Of a stretch of DNA of 64,000 nt, positions 54,484 to 63,167 are shown in pieces. The position numbers were made by a program, and so were the translations under genes. This DNA is from Phytopseudomonas seleniipraecipitans (lineage in GTDB: Bacteria > Pseudomonadota > Gammaproteobacteria > Pseudomonadales > Pseudomonadaceae), in the NCBI RefSeq assembly GCF_900102335.1, contig NZ_FNBM01000012.1, positions 59,834-123,833 of the forward strand, read 5' to 3'. Under the pieces are notes generated by a model. That model had not been told where the DNA came from and did not search any database. It saw only the letters and a list, made by a program, of their open reading frames with translations. Within the stretch, counting starts at the first letter, position 1; each line of letters opens with the position of its first letter.

Positions 54484-55338
54484 TTACTGGCCGCAGAGCT
54501 CGGCGGCTGTCTTGTCGGTAATGTTGGATTGGTCGAAACCGAACGGTTTGACCGTGGCGAGATGCTCCTCCGTGCCGATCCACTTTTTCAGCTCGGCATT
54601 GACCGCATCGCGAAAGGCCTTGTCTTCGGGACGGAAGGCCAGGGCACCGTAGCCCGTGTGGGATGGGTCGTCCTTGAACTCGGCGATCGCTTCCACGCTG
54701 TCGCCGCCCTTGTCGGCCAGGTTCTTCATGGTCAGTTGCGTGCCCACGGCGGCATCAGCGCGCCCGGCGCGTACTGCCTGCAACTGTGCGGTGGTGTCCG
54801 GCACCTGAAGGATCTGCCCGTCGGTGATACCGGCATCGCGGGCATAACCGAGGTTCACCGTGCCGGCCATGATCGCCACTTTGGCACCGCTCTTGGCGAT
54901 GTCTTCATAGCTGTGCAGTTTCTTCGGGTTGCCGGTTTTGGTCAGCAGCGTGTCGGGCAACTGGTAATGCGGGTCGGTGAACAGCACCTGCTTGCAGCGT
55001 TCCGGGGTGATGTACATGCCGGCGGCGATCAGGTCGAAGCGGCTGGCGCGCAGGCCGGGAATCAGTGAACCCCATTCGGTGAGCACCGGATTGATGGTCT
55101 CGACGCCCATCTTCTCGAAGATTTTCTTGACGATCTCCGGCGACTCGCCCGTGACGCTGCCATCCAGCGCAGTGTAGGCAAACGGCGTTTCGTTGGCATA
55201 GCCGATGCGCACGCTGTTGCTGTCCTTGACCTTGTCCAGCGTGTCGGCAGCCTGCACGGCAGAGGTGCCGATGGCGGCGAGCACGCCGCAGGCCAGGGTG
55301 AGTCGACGCACGGTGGACGGAATAACGCTGCTTATCAT
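54484..55338 (-). CDS. ehuB: Ectoine/hydroxyectoine ABC transporter substrate-binding protein
   Basis: A 284-residue periplasmic binding protein with an N-terminal signal peptide (RLTLACGVLAAIGTSAVQA). The mature part has the family pattern VRIGYANETPFAYTALDGSVTGESPEIVKKIFEKMGV and GMYITPERCKQVLFTDPHYQ, as in EhuB-type proteins. It is first of the transporter operon, divergent from the enuR regulator. The ligand is inferred from cluster context. Confidence 0.88.
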   Translation of the reverse strand: MISSVIPSTVRRLTLACGVLAAIGTSAVQAADTLDKVKDSNSVRIGYANETPFAYTALDGSVTGESPEIVKKIFEKMGVETINPVLTEWGSLIPGLRASRFDLIAAGMYITPERCKQVLFTDPHYQLPDTLLTKTGNPKKLHSYEDIAKSGAKVAIMAGTVNLGYARDAGITDGQILQVPDTTAQLQAVRAGRADAAVGTQLTMKNLADKGGDSVEAIAEFKDDPSHTGYGALAFRPEDKAFRDAVNAELKKWIGTEEHLATVKPFGFDQSNITDKTAAELCGQ

Positions 55339-55591
55339 GTGATTCTCCTGTTTCTTGTAGTCCGCTCGAAAAAGCGGAGCGCTATGTTAGGAGGCAGGTT
55401 TTTCAAGAGCATCTGGCCGCGAGCGACCGGAGGTGGATTCAATCTTCTTCTTGTGCGCTTGGTGCGCTGGTTCCACCCTTGACCCCGAGCATACAAAAGG
55501 CTTTTTGCCAGTGGTATTGCACTAGGACAATTGAATCATGGGCTGACAGGCGGGATGCTGTGCGCAATAGTCTCCAATCCGCGGGAGCAGT
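55339..55591. promoter_or_regulatory. Divergent ehuB-enuR control region
   Basis: The 253-base gap between divergent ehuB and enuR. Its most notable element is the 16-bp sequence at 55516-55531, shared with the eutB upstream region. A run of C and T tracts lies near 55440-55455. Promoters for both directions must be here but were not individually resolved. Confidence 0.55.
55516..55531 (+). promoter_or_regulatory. Candidate EnuR operator, copy 1
   Basis: ATTGCACTAGGACAAT is a near-palindrome (12 of 16 positions symmetric) and is directly preceded by GTGGTAT. A related element in reverse orientation lies upstream of eutB at 57113-57128 (13 of 16 identical). The location in front of the MocR-type regulator itself suggests autoregulation. 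Confidence 0.55.
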
Positions 55592-56989
55592 ATGCACAAC
55601 TGGAAGCAGGCACTGGGCAGCGCTCGCCAGGGCGAGTCCAAGTACAAGACGCTGGTGCAGGCGATTACCGCCGATATCGAGCAGGGCAGCCTCAGCGACG
55701 GCCAGCGCCTGCCGCCACAGCGTCAGGTCTCAGAGGCGTTGGGCATCAGCGTGCAGACCGTAACCAACGCATACAAGGAACTCGAACGCCAAGGCCGGGT
55801 GCGTTGCGAGGTGGGCCGTGGCAGTTTCGTGTCGCGGCGTACCAGCGAGCGGGTGGCCACCTCGATGCTTGATCACAGCGAGCAGGCGCTGCTGGATTTC
55901 TCGATCGCCCGCATCGTCCATACCCGCGAACACGATCGTCTGTGGCAAGCCACCTGCGGCGAGCTGTCCACCGAATCGGACCAGCCTTGGATCCGCGCCT
56001 TCCGACCCATCGCTGGTTTCGAAAGCCACCGCGATGCAGGCGTACGCTGGTTGTCCGGGCTCGGTCTGGACGTGACGCGAGAAGATCTGCTGCTCACCAA
56101 CGGTGCTGCTCACGGTATCTTTCTGGCCCTGGCGTCGCTGGCCGGCCCGGACGATGTGGTGCTCTGCGAAGGGCTGTCCGATCACGGCGTGATCGGCTCT
56201 TCCCAGGTGCTCGGTTTTACCCTCAAGGGCTTGGAGATGGATGCCCACGGTATTGATCCCGAGCACTTCGAGGACATGTGCGGTAACGAGCGAATTACCG
56301 CGCTGGTGTGTACACCGAACCTCAACAACCCCACCAGTTGCACCATGCCGGACGCGCGGCGTCGGGAGATTGCCGAGATCGCCCGACGCTACGGCGTGTA
56401 CGTGATCGAGGACGATGTTTATGGCCCGCTGCTGGCCGGCCAGCAGCGGGCGCGGCCGATCAGCCATTACATGCCGGAGTTGTCGTTCTACTGCACCAGC
56501 ATGACCAAGTCGGTGCTGGCCGGCTTGCGCATCGGCTACCTGGCGATGCCCAAGCGCCTGGCGTTGCGCACCGAGAGCATCCTGCGAGTGAACAGCTGGA
56601 TGGCTACCCCGCTGCTCGGCGAAATCGCCGCACGCTGGATCAATGGCGGGCATGCCGACGAACTGGTGCAAATGCAGCGCCAGCTATTGGCCAACCGGCA
56701 GGCGCTGGTCGAGGCGGAGCTAGGTGAGCACCTGCTGCGCAACCATGCCTATTCGCTGAACGCCTGGCTGGCCGTGCCGGAGCACTGGGAGCCGGACAGC
56801 CTGCTGCGCGAGCTGCGGCGCAAGCATGTGGCGCTTACGCTGCCCGACCCGTTCGTGCCGCCGGGCATGCCGCGACCGCGTGCAGTGCGTCTGTGCGTGG
56901 GCGCCGAGTGCAGCGAAGCGCAGGTGCAAAAGGGCCTTAAAACCATCCGCGAAGTCTTCGAGCAGTACCCGAAGATTCACGATTTCTAG
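55592..56989 (+). CDS. enuR: EnuR: MocR-type regulator of ectoine catabolism
   Basis: A 465-residue MocR/GntR-family regulator. An N-terminal winged helix-turn-helix (residues about 20-80, SKYKTLVQAITADIEQGSLSDGQRLPPQRQVSEALGISVQTVTNAYKELERQGRV) is fused to an aminotransferase-like domain with the PLP lysine in TSMTKSVLAGLRIGYL (Lys306). Known EnuR proteins repress ectoine genes and release them when PLP-bound inducers, N-acetyl-diaminobutyrate forms or diaminobutyrate, bind. It is divergent from ehuB and next to eutB-doeX, which fits. The call rests on domain layout and neighbourhood. Confidence 0.85.
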   Translation: MHNWKQALGSARQGESKYKTLVQAITADIEQGSLSDGQRLPPQRQVSEALGISVQTVTNAYKELERQGRVRCEVGRGSFVSRRTSERVATSMLDHSEQALLDFSIARIVHTREHDRLWQATCGELSTESDQPWIRAFRPIAGFESHRDAGVRWLSGLGLDVTREDLLLTNGAAHGIFLALASLAGPDDVVLCEGLSDHGVIGSSQVLGFTLKGLEMDAHGIDPEHFEDMCGNERITALVCTPNLNNPTSCTMPDARRREIAEIARRYGVYVIEDDVYGPLLAGQQRARPISHYMPELSFYCTSMTKSVLAGLRIGYLAMPKRLALRTESILRVNSWMATPLLGEIAARWINGGHADELVQMQRQLLANRQALVEAELGEHLLRNHAYSLNAWLAVPEHWEPDSLLRELRRKHVALTLPDPFVPPGMPRPRAVRLCVGAECSEAQVQKGLKTIREVFEQYPKIHDF

Positions 56990-57010
56990 CCCGATAGCGC
57001 CCTTGAGTGG

Positions 57011-57033
57011 GCCGGTTTTCTGATGAAACCGGC
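57011..57033 (+). terminator. Hairpin downstream of enuR
   Basis: GCCGGTTT (57011-57018) and AAACCGGC (57026-57033) form a stem 22 bases after the enuR stop. No T-run follows, so termination strength is uncertain. Confidence 0.5.
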
Positions 57034-57112
57034 GCCTTACCAGGGCCTGCTGGCGTGCTCGTTAGCTGCATGGCGGCCCTGTGGAAAAGTCGAATGCGGT
57101 GGTATGAAAAAT

Positions 57113-57128
57113 ATCGTCCTAGTACATT
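57113..57128 (-). promoter_or_regulatory. Candidate EnuR operator, copy 2 (before eutB)
   Basis: ATCGTCCTAGTACATT on the plus strand; its reverse complement AATGTACTAGGACGAT matches copy 1 at 13 of 16 positions, including TACTAGGAC against CACTAGGAC. A GTGGTAT also lies upstream, at 57099-57105. Sharing between enuR and eutB promoters supports a common regulator. Confidence 0.55.
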
Positions 57129-57188
57129 CGGTGGTGCATTTCTCCGCTCGTACACTCGGTCGCAAACACCTTGCGGGGAATGCGCGCC

Positions 57189-58160
57189 ATGCCTTCGATC
57201 CACCTCGACGACCTGCTCCAGGCACGCCAGCGTATCGCCGGCCTGGTTCGGCAGACGCCGCTGGAAGCCTCGCCCTCACTGACTCGCCTGCTCGGTGTGC
57301 CGGTGTGGCTGAAGCTGGAATCGCAGCAGGCCACCGGCAGTTTCAAGCTGCGCGGTGCCAGTAATGCCGTGGCGCAATTGAGTGCCGAGCAGCAGCGTCT
57401 GGGCGTGGTCACCGCATCCACCGGCAACCATGGCAGAGCGTTGGCATTTGCAGCGTCTCAGCTTGGCGTGAAGGCCACTGTGTGCCTGTCCGAGCTGGTG
57501 CCGGCGAACAAGGTTCTCGCCATCCGCGAGCTGGGGGCCGAGGTGGTGATCAGCGGGCGCAGCCAGGATGACGCCCAGCTCGAAGCGCTGCGCATCGCCC
57601 GCGACCAGGGCGGCACGTTCATTCCGCCGTTCGACCATCCCCATGTGATCGCCGGCCAGGGCAGCCTCGGTCTGGAAATCCTCGAGCAGTGCCCGGACGT
57701 CTGCGACGTGCTGGTACCGCTCTCCGGCGGCGGTCTGTTCGCCGGTGTGGCGCTGGCGATCAAAGCCACTCGTCCAGCCATCCGCACCCACGGCATCAGC
57801 ATGCGCCTGGGCGCGGCGATGCACGCCAGCCTGCAGGCCGGTCAGCCGATGGAGGTGGAAGAGCTGGCGACCCTGGCGGATTCCCTCGGTGGCGGTATCG
57901 GCCTGGATAACCGCTACACCTTTGGCCTGACCCGCGAGCTGTGCGATCAGCTGCATCTACTCGACGAAGCGGCCATCGCCCGGGGCATCCGCCACGCCTA
58001 CCGCGAGGAACGGCAGGTGGTGGAAGGTGCCGCTGCGGTGGGCATCGCCGCGCTGCTCGAAGGCCTGATCGAACCTCGTGGGCCGGTGGTCGTGGTGGTC
58101 AGCGGTCGCAACATCGATATCGACCAGCACCTGCGTGTGCTGGGTGGCGCGGACGCCTGA
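57189..58160 (+). CDS. eutB: Hydroxyectoine utilisation dehydratase EutB (PLP)
   Basis: A 323-residue fold-type II PLP enzyme like threonine dehydratase. The PLP lysine is in the motif GSFKLRG (Lys53), and PLSGGGLFAG is the glycine loop. In 5-hydroxyectoine degradation EutB, with EutC and EutA, is proposed to convert hydroxyectoine to ectoine. ATG 57189 has GGGGA 9 bases upstream; 57180 is another in-frame ATG. It starts the catabolic run of genes ending with doeX. It could also be an ordinary serine/threonine dehydratase, but neighbours favour EutB. Confidence 0.83.
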   Translation: MPSIHLDDLLQARQRIAGLVRQTPLEASPSLTRLLGVPVWLKLESQQATGSFKLRGASNAVAQLSAEQQRLGVVTASTGNHGRALAFAASQLGVKATVCLSELVPANKVLAIRELGAEVVISGRSQDDAQLEALRIARDQGGTFIPPFDHPHVIAGQGSLGLEILEQCPDVCDVLVPLSGGGLFAGVALAIKATRPAIRTHGISMRLGAAMHASLQAGQPMEVEELATLADSLGGGIGLDNRYTFGLTRELCDQLHLLDEAAIARGIRHAYREERQVVEGAAAVGIAALLEGLIEPRGPVVVVVSGRNIDIDQHLRVLGGADA

Positions 58161-58169
58161 GGAAGCCCC

Positions 58170-59147
58170 ATGGCCAAGACCCTGATTCTCAACCAGACCG
58201 ACCTGCGCGACTGCGTCGGCCTCGATGCCGACAGCCTGGCAGTGGTGGAAAACGCCTTTCGCCTGCTGGCCACGGCCGAGGTGGCGATGCCGCCGATCCT
58301 GCGGTTGGACATCCCCGAGCACAACGGCGAAGTGGACGTGAAGACCGCCTACCTGCCCGGCGTACCGCGCTTCGCCATCAAGGTCAGTCCGGGTTTCTTC
58401 GACAATCCCAGGCTCGGCCTGCCCAGCCTCAATGGTTTGATGATGTTGTTTTCGGCGCACACCGGCCTGGCCGATGCCCTGCTGCTCGATAACGGCTACC
58501 TCACTGCGGTACGCACCGCTGCGGCTGGCGCCGTGGCCGCCAAATGGCTGGCCCGGGAGGATGCCCGCGCGGTTGCCATTCTCGGCGCCGGTGAACAGGC
58601 CCGCCTGCAATTGCAGGCGCTGCGCCTGGTGCGTGACGTGCGCGAAGTACGCATCTGGGCTCGCGACGGGAGCAAGGCCGCTGCCATGGCCGCCGAGCTG
58701 GGCGATGCGCGGGCGGTCGACAGTGTGGCGGCTGCGCTGGATGGCGCCGATATCGCCATCACTACCACGCCGAGCCGCGAACCGCTGATCCTGCCCGAAC
58801 ACCTGCGCCCTGGCCTGCATATCACCGCCATGGGCTCGGATGCCGCGCACAAGAACGAGATCGCTCCAGCCGTGCTGGCGCAGGTCGACGCCTACGTGGC
58901 CGACCGCCTTTCCCAAACCCGTGTGCTGGGCGAGCTGCACCACGCCATCGCCGCTGGCTTGGTTGGTGCCCAGGCGGACTTCGCCGAGCTCGGCCAGGTC
59001 ATCGCCGGGCAGCGTCCTGGGCGTCGCAGCGCCGCGCAAATCACGCTGTGTGATCTGACCGGCACAGGCGCCCAAGACACCGCCATCGCCAACCTTGCCT
59101 ACGAGCGGGCGACCGCGGCGGGCAAAGGCCTCAGCTTCGATTCCTGA
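58170..59147 (+). CDS. eutC: Ornithine cyclodeaminase-family EutC
   Basis: A 325-residue member of the ornithine cyclodeaminase/mu-crystallin family. It has the NAD-binding ARAVAILGAGEQARLQLQAL segment and the substrate-side VDVKTAYLPG. EutC is part of the hydroxyectoine-to-ectoine step. It starts 9 bases after eutB, so the two are coupled. Without genetic data the exact role remains inferred from the ectoine neighbourhood. Confidence 0.83.
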   Translation: MAKTLILNQTDLRDCVGLDADSLAVVENAFRLLATAEVAMPPILRLDIPEHNGEVDVKTAYLPGVPRFAIKVSPGFFDNPRLGLPSLNGLMMLFSAHTGLADALLLDNGYLTAVRTAAAGAVAAKWLAREDARAVAILGAGEQARLQLQALRLVRDVREVRIWARDGSKAAAMAAELGDARAVDSVAAALDGADIAITTTPSREPLILPEHLRPGLHITAMGSDAAHKNEIAPAVLAQVDAYVADRLSQTRVLGELHHAIAAGLVGAQADFAELGQVIAGQRPGRRSAAQITLCDLTGTGAQDTAIANLAYERATAAGKGLSFDS

Positions 59148-59175
59148 ATCCGTTTCACCCTGGAGGGCAACCGCA

Positions 59176-60366
59176 ATGTCGGAAATCATCGTCAACCTTC
59201 CCTTCGCCCGGGAGGAATACGCCCAGCGTCTGGCCAAGACGCGCAGCGCCATGCAGGCCAAGGGCATCGAACTGCTGATCGTCACCGACCCATCCAACAT
59301 GGCCTGGCTGACCGGCTATGACGGCTGGTCGTTCTACGTACACCAGTGTGTGCTGCTGGCGCTGGATGGCGAGCCTGTGTGGTTTGGCCGTGGCCAGGAT
59401 GCCAATGGCGCCAAGCGCACGGTGTTCATGGAGCAGGCGAACATCATCGGTTACCCCGATCACTACGTGCAGTCCACCGAGCGGCACCCGATGGATTATC
59501 TGTCCAGGGACGTGATCGCAGCCCGTGGCTGGGACAGGCTCAGCATCGGTGTCGAACTGGACAACTACTACTTCAGCGCTGCGGCCTACGGCTCGCTGCA
59601 GCGCAACCTGGGCAATGCTCGTTTCATCGACGCCACCGCGCTGGTCAACTGGCAGCGGGCGATCAAGTCGTCCACCGAAATCGGCTACATGCGCATCGCG
59701 GCGAAGATCGTCGAGAAGATGCACGCCGCCATCTTCGAGAAGATCGAGCCGGGCCTGCGCAAGAACGAGTTGGTCGCTGAAATCTACCGCACGGGCATCC
59801 TCGGTGCCGACGGGCACGGCGGCGATTACCCGGCCATCGTGCCGCTGCTGCCCACCGGCGCGGATGCCAGCGCCCCGCACCTGACCTGGGATGACTCGCC
59901 GATGGTCAGCGGCGCCGGCACCTTTTTCGAGATTGCCGGGTGCTACAAACGCTATCACTGCCCGCTGTCGCGCACCGTTTACCTGGGCAAGCCGCCCCAG
60001 CATTTTCTCGATGGCGAGAAGGCCGTGGTCGAAGGCATCGCGGCCGGCCTGGAGGCCGCCAAACCGGGCAACACCACCGGCGATATCGCCCGCGCGTTCT
60101 TCAAGGTGCTGGAGAAGTTCGGCATCCACAAGGACAGCCGCTGCGGCTACCCCATTGGTATCAGTTATCCACCGGACTGGGGCGAGCGCACCATGAGCCT
60201 GCGGCCAAGTGACGAGAGCGTGCTGCAGCCAGGGATGACCTTCCACTTCATGCCGGGCCTGTGGCTGGACGACTGGGGGCTGGAGATCACCGAATCGATC
60301 CTGATCACCGACCGCGGCGTGGAAACCTTCTGCGACGTACCGCGCAAGCTGTTCGTGAAGGACTGA
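59176..60366 (+). CDS. doeA: Ectoine hydrolase DoeA (M24 family)
   Basis: A 396-residue protein of the M24 creatinase/aminopeptidase P fold. DoeA opens the ectoine ring to N-alpha-acetyl-L-2,4-diaminobutyrate. Landmarks: TDPSNMAWLTGYDGWSFYVHQC at the N-terminus and GHGGDYPAIVP plus HFMPGLWLDDWGLEITESI in the pita-bread domain. ATG 59176 is preceded by TGGAGG. It follows eutC by 28 bases. The family assignment and position leave little doubt about the pathway. Confidence 0.9.
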   Translation: MSEIIVNLPFAREEYAQRLAKTRSAMQAKGIELLIVTDPSNMAWLTGYDGWSFYVHQCVLLALDGEPVWFGRGQDANGAKRTVFMEQANIIGYPDHYVQSTERHPMDYLSRDVIAARGWDRLSIGVELDNYYFSAAAYGSLQRNLGNARFIDATALVNWQRAIKSSTEIGYMRIAAKIVEKMHAAIFEKIEPGLRKNELVAEIYRTGILGADGHGGDYPAIVPLLPTGADASAPHLTWDDSPMVSGAGTFFEIAGCYKRYHCPLSRTVYLGKPPQHFLDGEKAVVEGIAAGLEAAKPGNTTGDIARAFFKVLEKFGIHKDSRCGYPIGISYPPDWGERTMSLRPSDESVLQPGMTFHFMPGLWLDDWGLEITESILITDRGVETFCDVPRKLFVKD

Positions 60367-60392
60367 TCCCACCGCCGCGTTTTTCTTGATCG

Positions 60393-60418
60393 GTGGACAA
60401 GCCTGCGAGGTTGTCCAC
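60393..60418 (+). repeat. Hairpin in the doeA-doeB gap
   Basis: GTGGACAA (60393-60400) and TTGTCCAC (60411-60418) form an 8-bp stem with a 10-base loop in the 70-base gap inside the operon. It may tune expression of doeB relative to doeA. Confidence 0.5.
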
Positions 60419-60436
60419 TCTGCCTGGATGCCATAA

Positions 60437-61438
60437 ATGACCCAGTTGCGTGATAACCCCATCAGCCCCACCGTCGACTTCGACCGTGACGGCGTGCAGC
60501 ATGGCTTCCTCAAGCTGCCCTACTCCCGCGACGACTCCGCCTGGGGTGCGGTGATGATTCCGCTTACCGTGGTGAAAAATGGCAGCGGCCCCACGGCGCT
60601 GTTTACCGGCGGCAATCATGGCGATGAATACGAAGGCCCGCTGTCTCTGAGCAAGCTGGCGCAGACCCTGCGCGCCGAGGATGTCAGCGGGCGGATCATC
60701 ATTGTGCCGTTCATGAATACGCCTGCCGTGCACGCAGGCACACGCACCTCGCCAATCGACAAGGGCAACCTGAACCGCAGCTTTCCCGGCAAGCCCGATG
60801 GCACCGTGACGCAGAAGATCGCCGACTATTTTCAACGCACCCTGCTGCCCATGGCCGATGTGGTGCTGGACATCCATTCCGGCGGCAGGACGCTGGACTT
60901 CCTGCCTTTCGCTGCCTGCCACGTGCTGGCCGACAAGACTCAGGATGCCGCCTGCGAGGCTGGCATGCGGGCCTTCGCCGCGCCCTACTGCATGCGCATG
61001 CTGGAGCTCGATGCGGTGGGCATGTACGACACCGCCGCCGAGGAACAGGGCAAGATTTTCGTCACCACCGAGCTGGGCGGCGGTGGCAGCAGCACGGCCA
61101 GGAGCCTGGCCATTGCCGAGCGTGGCGTGCGCAACCTGCTGATCCATTTCGGCCTGTTGGGCGGGGAAATCGAGGCCTATGAGTCGGTGATGCTCGATAT
61201 GCCCGACAGCGATTGCTTCGTCGCCAGCGAAGATGATGGCCTGCTGGAAATGTGCCGCGACCTTGGCGACGCCGTGGAAAAGGGCGAGGTGATTGCCCGG
61301 GTCCACAGCGCCCGACGTACCGGTGCGCCGGCCATCGAGTACCGCGCAAAACGCAGCGGCGTGCTCGCCGCCCGGCATTTCCCCGGGCTGGTGAAAGGCG
61401 GCGACACCCTTGCCGTGATCGCTGACGTGGTCGGCTGA
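60437..61438 (+). CDS. doeB: N2-acetyl-L-2,4-diaminobutanoate deacetylase DoeB
   Basis: A 333-residue zinc hydrolase of the succinylglutamate desuccinylase/aspartoacylase group. The metal motif NHGDEYEGP is visible, with HSGGRTLDF downstream. DoeB removes acetyl from N-alpha-acetyl-diaminobutyrate to yield L-2,4-diaminobutyrate. It is followed by doeX two bases later. The next steps (DoeD aminotransferase and DoeC dehydrogenase) are not encoded here. Confidence 0.9.
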   Translation: MTQLRDNPISPTVDFDRDGVQHGFLKLPYSRDDSAWGAVMIPLTVVKNGSGPTALFTGGNHGDEYEGPLSLSKLAQTLRAEDVSGRIIIVPFMNTPAVHAGTRTSPIDKGNLNRSFPGKPDGTVTQKIADYFQRTLLPMADVVLDIHSGGRTLDFLPFAACHVLADKTQDAACEAGMRAFAAPYCMRMLELDAVGMYDTAAEEQGKIFVTTELGGGGSSTARSLAIAERGVRNLLIHFGLLGGEIEAYESVMLDMPDSDCFVASEDDGLLEMCRDLGDAVEKGEVIARVHSARRTGAPAIEYRAKRSGVLAARHFPGLVKGGDTLAVIADVVG

Positions 61439-61439
61439 T

Positions 61440-61919
61440 ATGCACAAGCTCGATCGCTACGACCTGAAGATCCTGCGCATCCTTTCCGAGGATGGGCGGA
61501 TCACCAAGTCAGCGCTTGCCGAGGCGATCAACCTTTCGGTGACCCCGGCCTGGGAGCGTGTGCGCAAGCTGGAGGCGGCCGGGCTGGTCAAAGGCTATCG
61601 CGCGCAGATCGACTGGGCCGCGCTGTTCAAGACCCAGCAAGTGCTGGTGGAGATCACCCTCGCCCGCCACACCGCGCAAGACATGCGGCGGTTCGAGCAG
61701 CGCCTGGGTGAAGCGCCGGAAGTCGCCTTCTGCTACGCCACGGGTGGCGGCGTCGACTACATCGCCATGATCCGTGCTCGCGACATCGATCACTACCAGC
61801 GATTTGTCGATCAGCTGTTGCTGGAAGGCCTTGGCATTGAGCGCTATTTCACCTACATCGTCACCAAGACCATCAAGCAGGACAACGCTGGCGCGCCTGC
61901 CGACCTTGGCGACGAATGA
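61440..61919 (+). CDS. doeX: DoeX: Lrp/AsnC-family regulator
   Basis: A 159-residue Lrp/AsnC regulator. The N-terminal HTH is YDLKILRILSEDGRITKSALAEAINLSVTPAWERVRKLE; the C-terminal RAM domain begins with an amino-acid-sensing beta-alpha-beta pattern. It lies one base after doeB. Together with enuR there are thus two regulators for the ectoine cluster. Ligand is presumably an ectoine intermediate; not shown. Confidence 0.85.
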   Translation: MHKLDRYDLKILRILSEDGRITKSALAEAINLSVTPAWERVRKLEAAGLVKGYRAQIDWAALFKTQQVLVEITLARHTAQDMRRFEQRLGEAPEVAFCYATGGGVDYIAMIRARDIDHYQRFVDQLLLEGLGIERYFTYIVTKTIKQDNAGAPADLGDE

Positions 61920-61926
61920 GGCGCGA

Positions 61927-62853
61927 TTACAGCTTGGCCTTGACCGCCGCCATCGCATCGCCGCCGTCGCGGGTGGTCACGCCGGCGAGCCAGCCATCGA
62001 GCACCTCGGGGTTGTCCTTGATCCAGGCCTTGATCGCCGCGGTGTTGCCGACCTTCTGATTGAGCACCTGATCCATGATGGTGTTTTCCATCTCCTGGGT
62101 GAAGGTCAGGTTGGTCAGCAACTTGCCGACGTTCGGGCACTCGGCCACATAGCCTTTGCGCGCCAGCGTGTTGACCGAGCCGGTGGCGCCGAAGAATTTC
62201 TCGCCGCCCTTGAGGTACTGCATGTCGTACTGGATGTTCATCGGGTGTGGCGTCCAGCCGAGGAACACCACGAACTGTCCACGCTTCTCGGCCCGCCCGA
62301 CTTGTACCAGCATGGCCTGCTCGCTGGACTCGACCAGTTCCCAGTCGCCTAGGTCGAACTCGTTGTTGGCGATCATCTGGCGGATATAGTCATTGGCGGG
62401 TGAGCCGGAGCCGATGCCGTAGATTTTCTTGCCGAAGCGCGCAGCGAATTTGTTCAGGTCCTTGAAATTCTGTACGCCTTCTTCGTAGGCATAGGTCGGC
62501 ACCGCCAGGGTGTATTCGGTGCCGCCAAGGTTCTCGACCACCTTGTCGACCTGACCGCTGGCAACGTAGCGCTCGTAATCGTGCTGGCCGGCCGGCATCC
62601 AGTTGCCGAGGAACACATCGACCTGGCCCTTCTGCAGCCCGGCAAAAATGATTGGAACCGCCAGGGTGCGGGTTTGCGGTTTGTAGCCGAGGCCGTCGAG
62701 CAGCAGGCTGGCGATGCCGTTGGTAACCGCGATGTCGCTCCAGCCTGGGTCTGCGAGGCTAACGCTGGCGCAGCTGGCATCTTCCGCGATGGCTTGAAAG
62801 CTGGCGCTCATGGCCAGCAGGCTGGCGGCGATCACGGTCTTGAGAGGCTTCAT
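61927..62853 (-). CDS. Choline/betaine-type ABC transporter substrate-binding protein (orphan)
   Basis: A 308-residue periplasmic binding protein of the OpuAC/ChoX-type family, with an N-terminal signal peptide (TVIAASLLAMSASFQAIA). The pattern VSLADPGWSDIAVTNGIASLLLDGLGYK and VFLGNWMPAGQ fits choline/betaine binders. The start at 62853 is preferred because AGGA lies 8 bases before it, while for Met at 62859 it is only 2 bases away. No permease or ATPase genes accompany it, so it probably uses a transporter encoded elsewhere. It converges with doeX, 7 bases apart. Confidence 0.83.
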   Translation of the reverse strand: MKPLKTVIAASLLAMSASFQAIAEDASCASVSLADPGWSDIAVTNGIASLLLDGLGYKPQTRTLAVPIIFAGLQKGQVDVFLGNWMPAGQHDYERYVASGQVDKVVENLGGTEYTLAVPTYAYEEGVQNFKDLNKFAARFGKKIYGIGSGSPANDYIRQMIANNEFDLGDWELVESSEQAMLVQVGRAEKRGQFVVFLGWTPHPMNIQYDMQYLKGGEKFFGATGSVNTLARKGYVAECPNVGKLLTNLTFTQEMENTIMDQVLNQKVGNTAAIKAWIKDNPEVLDGWLAGVTTRDGGDAMAAVKAKL

Positions 62854-62859
62854 CGGCAT

Positions 62860-63167
62860 CGTCCTTTTGCTAGAGAGAGGCCTAACCCTAGGGGCATGGG
62901 CGAAGCGGCGCAAGCAGAACGGCCGTGAAAAACCGTCAGTAGGTAGCCATCTTCCTGATGCTTCAGCGGATCGACAGGCCGCCACCGCCATAATGGCGTG
63001 TCGGCCGCTGCCATTGAGTAAATCGGCTAAAAAAATTTTGAACTTGCTGATGGTTTTGCTTGTCCGTCCCTCGGGACGCGCGGAGCGCCATTTCTCTTTT
63101 TTATCAATGTTACAAGTGGCTGATTCAGGAAAGGATTCGCGGCGGCTTGGTTATCTTCAAGGTCATC
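62860..63167. other. Intergenic region upstream of the NlpC/P60 gene
   Basis: A 308-base gap between the divergently transcribed binding protein and peptidase genes. A GTCCCTCGGGAC palindrome lies near 63065. No gene is supported; a longer in-frame start of the peptidase at 63060 is not accepted. Confidence 0.5.
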
